DNA from: Thermobifida cellulosilytica TB100
Lineage (GTDB): Bacteria; Actinomycetota; Actinomycetes; Streptosporangiales; Streptosporangiaceae
NCBI RefSeq assembly: GCF_001517975.1
Contig: NZ_KQ950181.1
Location: 18,023 to 82,022, forward strand
Reading direction: 5' to 3'
DNA: 64,000 nt
Position 1 is the stretch's first letter; each line of letters opens with the position of its first letter. Shown one piece after another: positions 50,597-60,214 of the stretch. The notes under the pieces are model-generated. The model saw only the letters and a list, made by a program, of their open reading frames with translations. It was not told the origin of the DNA and searched no databases. The translations under genes and the position numbers were made by a program.

Positions 50597-50632
50597 GGAG
50601 CGGCCCGCCCCGCGCGGCGGGCTACCCGCTCC
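50597..50632 (+). terminator. Branched hairpin terminator after the carbamoyltransferase
   Basis: Outer arms GGAGCGG/CCGCTCC (50597-50603, 50626-50632) enclose an inner GCCCGCC/GGCGGGC stem (50603-50609, 50616-50622). It lies 9 nt after the stop. Confidence 0.6.
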
Positions 50633-50676
50633 ACGGCGGGGGAGCAGGGCCGGCGGAGGGGAGGGACCGGGACCGG

Positions 50677-51015
50677 TCAGCGCGCCGTCCGGTCGTCGGC
50701 GACGGCGTGCCCCGTGGCCTCCCCCGCCGTGACGGCGACCAGCAGCAGCATCCAGGCGGTGAACGAGACCAGCGGTTGCAGCCCGGTCATGACGAGTCCG
50801 GCGGCGCTGCTCGTGCCCAGACCGGTGGCCGTCTGCAGGGCGATCCACAGGAAGGGGAGCGCTGCGGCCAGCAGGTTCACGCACAGCGCGGCGACGACCA
50901 GGCCCCTGCGCGGGGGCCTGCGCCACCGCACCAGTACGCCGCCGACGACCAGCAGCACCAGGGGCGGGCCGAGGTGGCGCACCAGGACGAACCAGGGGAC
51001 ACCGAGGGATTCCAC
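50677..51015 (-). CDS. Small membrane protein of unknown function
   Basis: A 112-residue protein with three hydrophobic segments (about residues 10-28, 38-60, 78-98) and no recognised domain. The start GTG at 51015 lacks a ribosome-binding site; a TAGACT hexamer ends 6 nt before it on the minus strand, so the message may be leaderless, which is common in actinobacteria. It lies 53 nt after the ABC-2 permease gene on the same strand, and might belong to that exporter. Function is not known. Confidence 0.6.
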   Translation of the reverse strand: MESLGVPWFVLVRHLGPPLVLLVVGGVLVRWRRPPRRGLVVAALCVNLLAAALPFLWIALQTATGLGTSSAAGLVMTGLQPLVSFTAWMLLLVAVTAGEATGHAVADDRTAR

Positions 51016-51068
51016 GGGGGGAGTCTAGTGTTCCGGGCGGGCCGGGCGGCCGGTGCCGCGTCGGGGAC

Positions 51069-51857
51069 TCACTCCCAGCGGAAGAACCGGCCGGCCAGGA
51101 CCGTGCCGACCGCGGCCCAGGCGAGCAGCACCAGCACGGGGCCGAGCGGCAGCGCCGCCCCGTCGGCCAGGACCGTGCGCAGCCCCGTCGACAGGGCGGT
51201 GATGGGCAGGGCCTCGACCAGGGACAGCAGCGCCGCGGGGAAGCGGTCGACGGGGAAGACCACCCCGCCCAGTCCCAGCAGCACCACGTAGACCAGGTTG
51301 GCGGCGGCCAGCGTGGCCTCGGCGCGCAGGGTCCCGGCCATCAGCAGGGCCAGGGAGCTGAACGCGGCGGTGGCCAGCACCATGAGCAGCGCCGCGCTCA
51401 GCGCACCGCCCGGGCCGCCCTCGGGGGACCAGCCCAGGGCCAGCGCCACCGCGCAGATGACCGCGGCCTGCAACACCTGGACCGCCAGCACCGCCAGGGT
51501 CTTGGCGGCCAGCAGCCCCGGCCGCGACAGGGGGGTGGCTCCCAGGCGTTTGAGCACGCCGTAGCTCCGCTCGAAGCCGGTGCCGATGGCCTGTCCGGTG
51601 AACGCGGTGGACATCGTCGCCAGTGCCAGCACGCCCGGCGCCAGGAAGTCCACCCGGGAGCCGGAGCCCAGGTCCAGCAGCGGGACGGTGCCGAAGCCGA
51701 CCAGCAGGATCACCGGGATGACGAGGGTCAGCAGCAACTGCTCGCCGTTGCGCAGCAGCAGCCGCAGCTCCAGGTCGGTCTGGGCGAGCACCCGGCGGAG
51801 GGGCGGGGCCGCGCCCGGGCTGGGGGTGAAGTCGATCGGTGGGGTGGAGGTGGACAT
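51069..51857 (-). CDS. ABC-2 type transporter permease
   Basis: A 262-residue membrane subunit with about six helices (PF12698/PF01061 type). It begins MSTSTPPIDFTPSPG and has LAQTDLELRLLLRNGEQLLLTLVIPVILLVGFG, the usual first helix, and TGQAIGTGFERSYGVLKRLGATPLSRPGLLAAK. Its ATG overlaps the stop of the ATPase gene (ATGA), so the two are made together. It likely exports a drug, peptide or lipid; the substrate is unknown. Confidence 0.88.
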   Translation of the reverse strand: MSTSTPPIDFTPSPGAAPPLRRVLAQTDLELRLLLRNGEQLLLTLVIPVILLVGFGTVPLLDLGSGSRVDFLAPGVLALATMSTAFTGQAIGTGFERSYGVLKRLGATPLSRPGLLAAKTLAVLAVQVLQAAVICAVALALGWSPEGGPGGALSAALLMVLATAAFSSLALLMAGTLRAEATLAAANLVYVVLLGLGGVVFPVDRFPAALLSLVEALPITALSTGLRTVLADGAALPLGPVLVLLAWAAVGTVLAGRFFRWE

Positions 51858-52786
51858 CAGTTGCGCAGATCCCGGCCGGTGAGTTCGAGGAAGACGTCTT
51901 CGAGGGTACGGCGGTGCACGCGCAGGTCCTCGGGGATGACGTCGTGGGCCGCACACCAGGTGGTCACGGTCGCCACCAGACCCGGGCTCGGTCCGGCGGG
52001 GTCGGCGCAGGTCACCGTGTAGTGGCCGGCGCCGTGCTCGGCGACGGCGCAGCCCGCGGGCAGCGCCGCGGCGAGGGCGGACACGTCCAGCCCCGTCCTG
52101 GTGCGGAAGCGCAGCTCCTGGCCGCCGCGGGTGAGGTCGGAGGTGGGCCCGTCGGCGACCACCCGGCCGTGGTCGATGATGACCACGTGGTCGGAGAGCC
52201 GTTCGGCCTCCTCCATGTAGTGGGTGGTCAGCACCACGCCCACGCCCGCCGCGCGCAGGTCGCCGATCAGCTCCCAGGTGGCCATGCGGGCCTGCGGGTC
52301 CAGGCCGGCGGTGGGCTCGTCCAGGAACACCAGCTCGGGGCGGCCGATGACGGCGGCGGCCAGGGACAGGCGCTGCTGCTGGCCGCCGGACAGCCGCCGG
52401 AAGGGGGTGCGCTCCACCGCGGACAGGCCCAGCCGCTCCAGCAGTGCTTCGGGGGGGACGGGACGGGCGTGCAGGGCGGCCATCAGGCGCAGCCACTCGC
52501 CCGCGCGCACGCCGGTGGGCACCCCTCCGCTCTGCGGCATGACGCCGACCCGGGGCTTGAGCGCCCGGGAGTCGCGGACCGGGTCGAGGCCGAGGACGCG
52601 GACGCGGCCCGCGTCGGCGCGGCGGAACCCTTCGCAGATCTCGATCGTCGAGGTCTTGCCCGCGCCGTTGGGGCCCAGCAGCGCGGTCACCGCCCCCCGG
52701 GCGGCCGTGAACGACAGTCCGGCCACCGCGGTGACGTCGCCGTAACGCTTGACCAGGTCGGTGACCTCGACGGCAGGGGTGTCCAT
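51857..52786 (-). CDS. ABC transporter ATP-binding protein (exporter type)
   Basis: A 309-residue nucleotide-binding subunit. Walker A is LLGPNGAGKTSTIEI, the Q-loop is VMPQSGG, the signature is LSGGQQQRLSLAAAV, Walker B is LVFLDEPTAGLDP, and the switch His is in LTTHYMEEAERLSDHV. The C-terminal 80 residues resemble the regulatory tail of drug-exporter ATPases (DrrA-like). It is coupled to the permease by a 4-nt overlap. Divergent from sufR; the 290-nt gap between them holds several regulatory-looking repeats. Confidence 0.93.
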   Translation of the reverse strand: MDTPAVEVTDLVKRYGDVTAVAGLSFTAARGAVTALLGPNGAGKTSTIEICEGFRRADAGRVRVLGLDPVRDSRALKPRVGVMPQSGGVPTGVRAGEWLRLMAALHARPVPPEALLERLGLSAVERTPFRRLSGGQQQRLSLAAAVIGRPELVFLDEPTAGLDPQARMATWELIGDLRAAGVGVVLTTHYMEEAERLSDHVVIIDHGRVVADGPTSDLTRGGQELRFRTRTGLDVSALAAALPAGCAVAEHGAGHYTVTCADPAGPSPGLVATVTTWCAAHDVIPEDLRVHRRTLEDVFLELTGRDLRN

Positions 52787-52862
52787 GGCAAAGAGTCTAC
52801 GGCCGTGTCACCGGGCGGGCGCACGGGGTCGCCGGGGCGCCGGACGGCCCGGGGGCCCGCGC

Positions 52863-52893
52863 AGAGTGTTTCACTCTATGAGAAAGAATTCTT
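52863..52893. promoter_or_regulatory. AT-rich repeats between the ABC and suf units
   Basis: AGAGTG-TTT-CACTCT (52863-52877) is an inverted repeat, directly followed by the palindrome AAGAATTCTT (52884-52893). ATGAGA occurs at 52878-52883 and again at about 52900. These probably lie in the ABC promoter (minus strand). The controlling protein is unknown. Confidence 0.4.
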
Positions 52894-52970
52894 GTCATAT
52901 GAGACGCCGGAAGCGGGTGCGGGGTAAGGTCCGGCTGTCGTCGCGGTCAGGTTGTCCATGAAAATCCCTG

Positions 52971-52989
52971 TAAGGGAAGGCTAACTTGT
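52971..52989. promoter_or_regulatory. IdeR/DtxR-like iron box upstream of sufR
   Basis: TAAGGGAAGGCTAACTTGT matches 13 of 19 positions of the actinobacterial iron-box consensus (TTAGGTTAGGCTAACCTAA), including the full core AGGCTAAC. It lies 88 nt upstream of the chosen sufR start. IdeR/DmdR control of suf would tie Fe-S assembly to iron supply. Score is by eye only. Confidence 0.45.
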
Positions 52990-53042
52990 GTGGCCTACCG
53001 CACTCGACGTGGTTTGCTCAATGGGACGCAATTAGGCCACAC
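52988..53042. promoter_or_regulatory. Wide inverted repeat in the sufR promoter
   Basis: GTGTGGCCTA (52988-52997) and TAGGCCACAC (53033-53042) are perfect 10-bp complements, 35 nt apart, just before sufR. They may be two half-operators for the SufR repressor itself; the spacing equals about 4.5 helical turns between centres. Confidence 0.5.
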
Positions 53043-53076
53043 TGATGTTGTGAAAAACACGGGCGGGGAACAGCGT

Positions 53077-53850
53077 GTGAAGGGGACGGTCGGCATCGGC
53101 AAGTCCCGGACGCCCGCTGCCCACGATCTGGGCGCCGAGACCGGCACCCGGGCACGGGTCGCCCGGCTCATACTCGAACATGGTCCGATCACCGCGTCCG
53201 CGTTGGGAGAGCGGCTCGGGCTGACGTCGGCGGCCATCCGCCGCCACCTCGACCACCTGGTCGGCGAGGGCATGGTCGAGGCCCGTGACGCCTCGCCGGT
53301 CGGACGGCGCCGCAGAGGCCGGCCCGCCCGAGTCTTCGTGATCACCGGGGCCGGACGGGACGCGTTCGTGCACGGCTACGACGACCTCGCGGCCAGCGCA
53401 CTGCGCTTCCTCGCCGAGAAGGCGGGGCCGCAGGCCGTCGCCGAGTTCGCGCGCCGACAGGTCGCCGACCTGGAACACCGGTACCGGCCGGTGCTCGCCG
53501 CCGCACCTCCGCAGCAACGGGTGCGGCTGCTCGCCGAGGCGCTGTCCAACGACGGCTACGCCGCCTCGTCGGGGTCGGCCCCGGCCGGGGGAGAGCAGTT
53601 GTGCCAGCACCACTGCCCGGTCGCCCACGTGGCGGCGGAGTTCCCCGAGCTGTGCGACGCCGAGGTCGAGGCGTTCGCCCGCTTACTGGGCACACCGGTG
53701 CGCCGCCTCGCCACCATCGCGCACGGCGACGGCGTCTGCACCACCCACGTCAGCTCCCGAGACATCGGCTCCCTGGGGACCGGGACCCGCACCCGGCGGG
53801 AACCGGAACCGGGCCACAACAGGACGTCCTGTCCAGGAGGATCCGCGTAA
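53077..53850 (+). CDS. sufR: SufR-family Fe-S-responsive repressor
   Basis: A 257-residue winged-helix regulator heading the suf operon. The DNA-binding domain is [40 protein letters not shown] followed by the wing [15 protein letters not shown]. The C-terminal part contains [21 protein letters not shown], the cluster-binding Cys pattern (C-x3-C...C) of SufR. Apo-SufR derepresses suf genes when clusters are scarce. GTG at 53077 with GGGGAA upstream is chosen; GTG at 53050 is in frame but has no site. Its stop overlaps the sufB start by 1 nt (TAATG). Confidence 0.92.
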   Translation: MKGTVGIGKSRTPAAHDLGAETGTRARVARLILEHGPITASALGERLGLTSAAIRRHLDHLVGEGMVEARDASPVGRRRRGRPARVFVITGAGRDAFVHGYDDLAASALRFLAEKAGPQAVAEFARRQVADLEHRYRPVLAAAPPQQRVRLLAEALSNDGYAASSGSAPAGGEQLCQHHCPVAHVAAEFPELCDAEVEAFARLLGTPVRRLATIAHGDGVCTTHVSSRDIGSLGTGTRTRREPEPGHNRTSCPGGSA

Positions 53851-55262
53851 TGACGTCTACCGCGCACCCCGAGCTCGAAGGGCTCGGTACCTATGAGTAC
53901 GGCTGGGCCGACCCCGACGTGGCCGGCGCCTCGGCGCGCCGCGGCCTCGACGAGGAGGTCGTCCGTGACATCTCCAGCAAGAAGAACGAGCCCGAGTGGA
54001 TGCTGGACCTGCGCCTGAAGGCGCTCCGGCTGTTCACCAAGAAGCCGCTGCCGAACTGGGGTGCCGACCTGTCGAAGATCGACTTCGACAACATCAAGTA
54101 CTTCGTGCGGTCCACGGAGAAGCAGGCCACCTCCTGGGAGGAGCTGCCCGAGGACATCCGCCGCACCTACGACAAGCTGGGCATCCCCGAGGCCGAGAAG
54201 CAGCGCCTGGTCGCCGGGGTGGCCGCGCAGTACGAGTCCGAGGTCGTCTACCACCAGATCCGCGAGGACCTGGAGGCCCAGGGCGTCATCTTCCTGGACA
54301 CCGACACCGCGCTCAAGGAGCACCCCGAGCTGTTCCAGGAGTACTTCGGCACCGTCATCCCGCCCGGCGACAACAAGTTCGCCGCGCTGAACACCGCGGT
54401 GTGGAGCGGCGGCTCCTTCGTCTACGTGCCCAAGAACGTGCACGTGGAGATCCCGTTGCAGGCCTACTTCCGGATCAACACCGAGAACATGGGCCAGTTC
54501 GAGCGGACGCTGATCATCGTGGACGAGGGCGCCTACGTCCACTACGTCGAGGGCTGCACCGCGCCGATCTACAAGTCGGACTCGCTGCACTCCGCGGTCG
54601 TCGAGATCATCGTCAAGAAGAACGCCCGCTGCCGCTACACGACCATCCAGAACTGGTCGAACAACGTCTACAACCTGGTCACCAAGCGCGCCGTCGCCTA
54701 CGAGGGCGCCACCATGGAGTGGATCGACGGCAACATTGGCTCCCAGGTCACCATGAAGTACCCGGCGGTCTACCTGATGGGCGAGCACGCCAAGGGCGAG
54801 ACCCTGTCCATCGCCTTCGCCGGGGCGGGCCAGCACCAGGACACCGGCTCCAAGATGGTGCACTGCGCGCCGCACACCTCCTCGACCATCGTCTCCAAGT
54901 CGGTGGCCCGGGGCGGCGGCCGCACCTCCTACCGCGGACTGGTCCAGATCCAGGAGGGCGCCGACCACTCCAAGTCCAACGTGGAGTGCGACGCGCTGCT
55001 GATCGACACGATCAGCCGCTCCGACACCTACCCGTACGTGGACGTCCGCGAGGACAACGTGGAGATGGGCCACGAGGCCAAGGTCTCCAAGGTCAGCGAG
55101 GACCAGCTCTTCTACCTGATGAGCCGGGGCCTGGCCGAGGAGGAGGCGATGGCGATGATCGTCCGCGGCTTCGTCGAACCCATCGCGCGGGAGCTCCCCA
55201 TGGAGTACGCGCTGGAACTGAACCGGCTCATCGAGCTGCAGATGGAAGGAGCGGTCGGCTGA
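53850..55262 (+). CDS. sufB: Fe-S cluster assembly protein SufB
   Basis: The scaffold subunit of the SufBCD complex where clusters are built. The 470-residue protein has the long beta-helix and conserved C-terminal region [23 protein letters not shown], with Cys in VECDALL as a sulfur acceptor candidate, and ending [24 protein letters not shown]-type strands ([47 protein letters not shown]) are diagnostic. AGGAGG is 9 nt before the ATG. It starts on the last base of the sufR stop codon. Confidence 0.97.
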   Translation: MTSTAHPELEGLGTYEYGWADPDVAGASARRGLDEEVVRDISSKKNEPEWMLDLRLKALRLFTKKPLPNWGADLSKIDFDNIKYFVRSTEKQATSWEELPEDIRRTYDKLGIPEAEKQRLVAGVAAQYESEVVYHQIREDLEAQGVIFLDTDTALKEHPELFQEYFGTVIPPGDNKFAALNTAVWSGGSFVYVPKNVHVEIPLQAYFRINTENMGQFERTLIIVDEGAYVHYVEGCTAPIYKSDSLHSAVVEIIVKKNARCRYTTIQNWSNNVYNLVTKRAVAYEGATMEWIDGNIGSQVTMKYPAVYLMGEHAKGETLSIAFAGAGQHQDTGSKMVHCAPHTSSTIVSKSVARGGGRTSYRGLVQIQEGADHSKSNVECDALLIDTISRSDTYPYVDVREDNVEMGHEAKVSKVSEDQLFYLMSRGLAEEEAMAMIVRGFVEPIARELPMEYALELNRLIELQMEGAVG

Positions 55263-55264
55263 CC

Positions 55265-56425
55265 ATGGCCACCCCTAACCTCGGAATCAAGGAGCACAGC
55301 CACGGCGGCGGCCTCCCCGTTTCCAAACTCGACGTCCACGGGTCGTTCGACCCCAACGACTTCCCCAAGCCCACCGGGCGCGAGGAGGAGTGGCGCTTCA
55401 CCCCGCTGCGGCGGCTGCGCGGCCTGCACGACGGCCGCAACATCGCCGACGGCGTGGTGAAGGTCGAGATGAGCGCGCCCGAGGGGGTCACCGTCGAGAC
55501 CGTGGGCCGCGACGACGAGCGGCTGGCCCGCTCCTTCCTGCCCACCGACCGGGTCAGCGCCCTGGCCTACCAGTCCTTCACCGAGGCCGTCGTCGTCACG
55601 GTGGGCAAGGACACCCGGGCCGACGAGCCGGTGTTCATCAGGGTCACCGGCACCGAGCAGGGCGACGCCTACGGCCACGTCCTGGTCCGGGCCGAGCAGT
55701 TCAGCTCCGCCACCGTGGTCCTGGAGTACGCGGGCACCTCGATCTACGCCGACAACGTCGAGTTCGTCGTCGACGACGGCGCCCGGCTCGACGTGGTCAG
55801 CCTCCAGGACTGGGACCGCGACTCCGTCCACGTGTCGCACCAGTACACCAAGGTCGGCCGCGACGCCCACTACCGCAGCGTCGTGATCACCCTCGGCGGC
55901 GACCTCGTGCGGCTGTCGCCCAAGGTGGGCTACACCGGCCCCGGCGGCAACGCCGAGCTGTACGGCCTGTACTTCACCGGCGCCGGCCAGCACCACGAGC
56001 ACCGCTCGCTGGTCGACCACAACGTCTCCCACACCCGCAGCAGGGTCGACTACAAGGGAGCGCTCAGCGGCGAGGACGCCCACTCGGTGTGGATTGGCGA
56101 CGTGATCATCGGCGAGGACACCAAGGGCACCGACTCCTACGAGAACAACCGCAACCTGGTGCTCACCGACGGCGCCCGCGTGGACTCCGTGCCCAACCTG
56201 GAGATCTTCAGCGGTGAGGTCGAGGGGGCGGGGCACGCCAGCACCAGCGGACGCCTCGACGACATCCACCTCTTCTACCTCCAGTCGCGCGGCATCCCCG
56301 CCGACGAGGCCCGGCGGCTGGTGATCCGCGGCTTCTTCGCCGAGATCATCAACCGGATCGAGGTTCCCGAACTGCGTCAGCGCATCACGGACGAGGTCGA
56401 GGAGAAACTGGCGTTCCATGACTAG
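55265..56425 (+). CDS. sufD: Fe-S cluster assembly protein SufD
   Basis: SufB paralogue and partner in SufBC2D; 386 residues. The N-terminus has the RREEEWRFTPLRRLRGL pattern (EEEWR), the centre is a beta-helix, and the C-terminus carries YTGPGGNAELYGLYF, HHEHRSLVDHNVSHTRSRVDYKGAL (conserved His interface with SufB) and IPADEARRLVIRGFFAEI. It starts 2 nt after the sufB stop and its last 8 nt overlap the Rieske ferredoxin gene. Confidence 0.96.
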   Translation: MATPNLGIKEHSHGGGLPVSKLDVHGSFDPNDFPKPTGREEEWRFTPLRRLRGLHDGRNIADGVVKVEMSAPEGVTVETVGRDDERLARSFLPTDRVSALAYQSFTEAVVVTVGKDTRADEPVFIRVTGTEQGDAYGHVLVRAEQFSSATVVLEYAGTSIYADNVEFVVDDGARLDVVSLQDWDRDSVHVSHQYTKVGRDAHYRSVVITLGGDLVRLSPKVGYTGPGGNAELYGLYFTGAGQHHEHRSLVDHNVSHTRSRVDYKGALSGEDAHSVWIGDVIIGEDTKGTDSYENNRNLVLTDGARVDSVPNLEIFSGEVEGAGHASTSGRLDDIHLFYLQSRGIPADEARRLVIRGFFAEIINRIEVPELRQRITDEVEEKLAFHD

Positions 56426-56750
56426 CGAAGGCGCCTACACCAGGGTCTGCTCGCTCGGCGACCTCCCAGAGGAGGGCGCGCTGAGCGTGGAGATCGGCGA
56501 CACCCCGGTGGCGGTGGTGCGCAGCGAGGGCCAGGTGTACGCGATCAGCGACATCTGCTCGCACGCCGAGGTGAACCTGTCCGAGGGCGAGGTCGAGGAC
56601 GGCACCATCGAGTGCTGGCTGCACGGCTCGTGCTTCGACCTGCGCTCGGGCAAGCCGCTCAACCCGCCGGCGACCCAGGCGGTCCCCACATACGCTGTGA
56701 AGATCGACGGTGACGACGTGCTCGTCTCGTTGGACCCCACGAACCCGTAG
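56418..56750 (+). CDS. Rieske-type [2Fe-2S] ferredoxin in the suf operon
   Basis: A 110-residue soluble Rieske domain: ligands C-x-H in DICSHAEVNLSEG and C-x2-H in ECWLHGSCFDLRSG, ending in PATQAVPTYAVKIDGDDVLV. It resembles the ferredoxin components of non-heme oxygenases (NirD/BphF type). In actinobacteria this gene commonly sits between sufD and sufC, overlapping sufD by 8 nt here. It probably supplies electrons for cluster assembly or is an early client protein; no experimental role is known to me. Confidence 0.92.
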   Translation: MTSEGAYTRVCSLGDLPEEGALSVEIGDTPVAVVRSEGQVYAISDICSHAEVNLSEGEVEDGTIECWLHGSCFDLRSGKPLNPPATQAVPTYAVKIDGDDVLVSLDPTNP

Positions 56751-56767
56751 AGGCTGAAGAAAAGACC

Positions 56768-58809
<2,042 letters not shown>

Positions 58810-58821
58810 GAGAGGCGTGCC

Positions 58822-59298
58822 ATGAAACTCGACGCGATGTACCAGGAGATCATCCTGGACCACTACCGCAATCCGCACCACAAGGGCCTGCGGGAGCCGT
58901 TCGACGCCGAGAGCCACCACATCAACCCCACCTGCGGCGACGAGGTCACCCTCCGGGTGCTGCTCGAGTCCGCGGAGGACGGCAAGGACGCCCTCACGGT
59001 CGCCGACATCTCCTACGACAGCATGGGCTGCTCCATCAGCCAGGCCAGCGCCTCGGTCATGACCGACCTGCTCATCGGCAAGACCGTCGACGAGGCGATG
59101 GCCGTCCTGGAGGAGTTCACCGCGCTCATGCAGTCCAAGGGGAAGGGCGAGCCCGACGAGGGCGTGCTGGAGGACGCGGTGGCCTTCGCCGGGGTGTCGA
59201 AGTACCCCGCCCGGGTCAAGTGCGCGCTGCTCGCCTGGATGGCGTGGAAGGACGCGACCGTCAAGTCCCTGGCGACCCAGAAGGAGGGGGCGGTATGA
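58822..59298 (+). CDS. sufU: Fe-S assembly sulfurtransferase SufU
   Basis: A 158-residue IscU-like protein that takes sulfur from SufS in Gram-positives. Zinc/sulfur ligands are Cys in NPTCGDEVTL, the DSMGCSISQASASVM motif, and Cys in ARVKCALLAWMAW. The Gram-positive insert is present around EEFTALMQSKGKGEPDEGVLED (about residues 95-115). Its stop overlaps the sufT start by 4 nt (ATGA). Confidence 0.96.
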   Translation: MKLDAMYQEIILDHYRNPHHKGLREPFDAESHHINPTCGDEVTLRVLLESAEDGKDALTVADISYDSMGCSISQASASVMTDLLIGKTVDEAMAVLEEFTALMQSKGKGEPDEGVLEDAVAFAGVSKYPARVKCALLAWMAWKDATVKSLATQKEGAV

Positions 59299-59657
59299 CC
59301 GACGGAAACGAGACCGCCCAGAGCACGCAGGCTCCGGCCGCCGAGGTGGACGAGGCGCTGCTGGAGGAGATCACCGACGCCCTCAAGGACGTCATCGACC
59401 CCGAGCTGGGGGTCAACGTCGTCGACCTCGGTCTGGTCTACGGCATCAAGGCCGACGACCGCGACATCGTGATCGACATGACGCTGACCAGTGCCGCCTG
59501 TCCGCTCACCGACGTGCTGGAGGACCAGGCCGCCAACGCGCTGGAGGAGTTCGGCCGCGAGGTCAAGATCAACTGGGTCTGGATGCCGCCGTGGGGTCCG
59601 GACAAGATCACCGAGGACGGCCGGGACCAGTTGCGGATGCTCGGCTTCAACGTCTGA
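59295..59657 (+). CDS. SufT-like MIP18/DUF59 Fe-S assembly factor
   Basis: A 120-residue protein with a DUF59/MIP18 domain (PF01883): EEITDALKDVIDPELGVNVVDLGLVYGI, TLTSAACPLTDVLEDQA with the conserved Cys in ACPL, and VWMPPWGPDKITEDGRDQLRMLGF. SufT-type proteins help maturation of Fe-S enzymes. It closes the suf operon and a 15-bp terminator follows. The N-terminal 20 residues are a Thr/Ala/Gln-rich tail. Confidence 0.93.
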   Translation: MTDGNETAQSTQAPAAEVDEALLEEITDALKDVIDPELGVNVVDLGLVYGIKADDRDIVIDMTLTSAACPLTDVLEDQAANALEEFGREVKINWVWMPPWGPDKITEDGRDQLRMLGFNV

Positions 59658-59694
59658 GGCCGCCGCGGTCCGGGCGCCCCTCGGGGCCCGGACC

Positions 59695-59739
59695 CGGCAG
59701 ACGCCCGCGTGCCCGCCCGGCCGCGGGCGTCTGCCGTTT
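59695..59739 (+). terminator. Terminator of the suf operon
   Basis: A perfect 15-bp stem (59695-59709 with 59722-59736) with a 12-nt loop followed by TTT, 38 nt after the sufT stop. Confidence 0.85.
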
Positions 59740-60135
59740 CCCGGCCCACGCCCGGGTGAGAGGGGAGGACGCCCCGGACAGGGGGCGGGCAGGGCGTACA
59801 GGACCGGGGAAGAACACGGAGGCCCTCCCGGGCACACCTGGTGGTGGGCGGTGCGGCCGGGCGGAGCAGGCCCTGGGGAGCGCCGCCGACCCGGCCCGGC
59901 GCGAGCTGCCGGGCCTGGAGGACGCCGCCCACGCCTTCGGGGACCGCCGGGGCAGGCCGCGCCTCCAGCAGACGCTGAGCGCGACCGGCGTGGGGCGCGG
60001 GCAGACCGACCGATGTCGGTGGCGACGACGGCCGGGCCCGGTGATCCTCCCGGTCCGCTCGGCCGCCCGGACCGCGCCGTCGGGGCGTTCCGGCCGCTGC
60101 CCCCGGCCTCACCCGCCGCGACGAGGAGCCCGTCG

Positions 60136-60204
60136 CGGCGTTGCGCGGCGGTGCGGCGCCGTCCCCCGGACCGGGAGGTGACGGGGCGCCGCCGCGCAAC
60201 GCCG
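60136..60204 (-). terminator. Long hairpin after the 714-residue gene
   Basis: A perfect 16-bp outer stem (60136-60151 with 60189-60204) with further pairing of GGCGCC inside, 11 nt past the minus-strand stop at 60215. Confidence 0.65.
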
Positions 60205-60214
60205 GGAGGCGGGG

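Larger units (their letters stand above)
59658..60214. other. 557-nt intergenic region after suf
   Basis: Two terminators face each other across this gap: one for suf at 59695-59739 and a long hairpin at 60136-60204 for the minus-strand gene. The stretch in between (59745-60130) is very GC-rich. The open frames in it show no start signal or family resemblance and are judged non-coding. Confidence 0.5.

Noticed and set aside
59750-60130. Open frames between the suf terminator and the next gene
   Set aside because: No start signals or recognisable protein patterns; flanked by two terminators.
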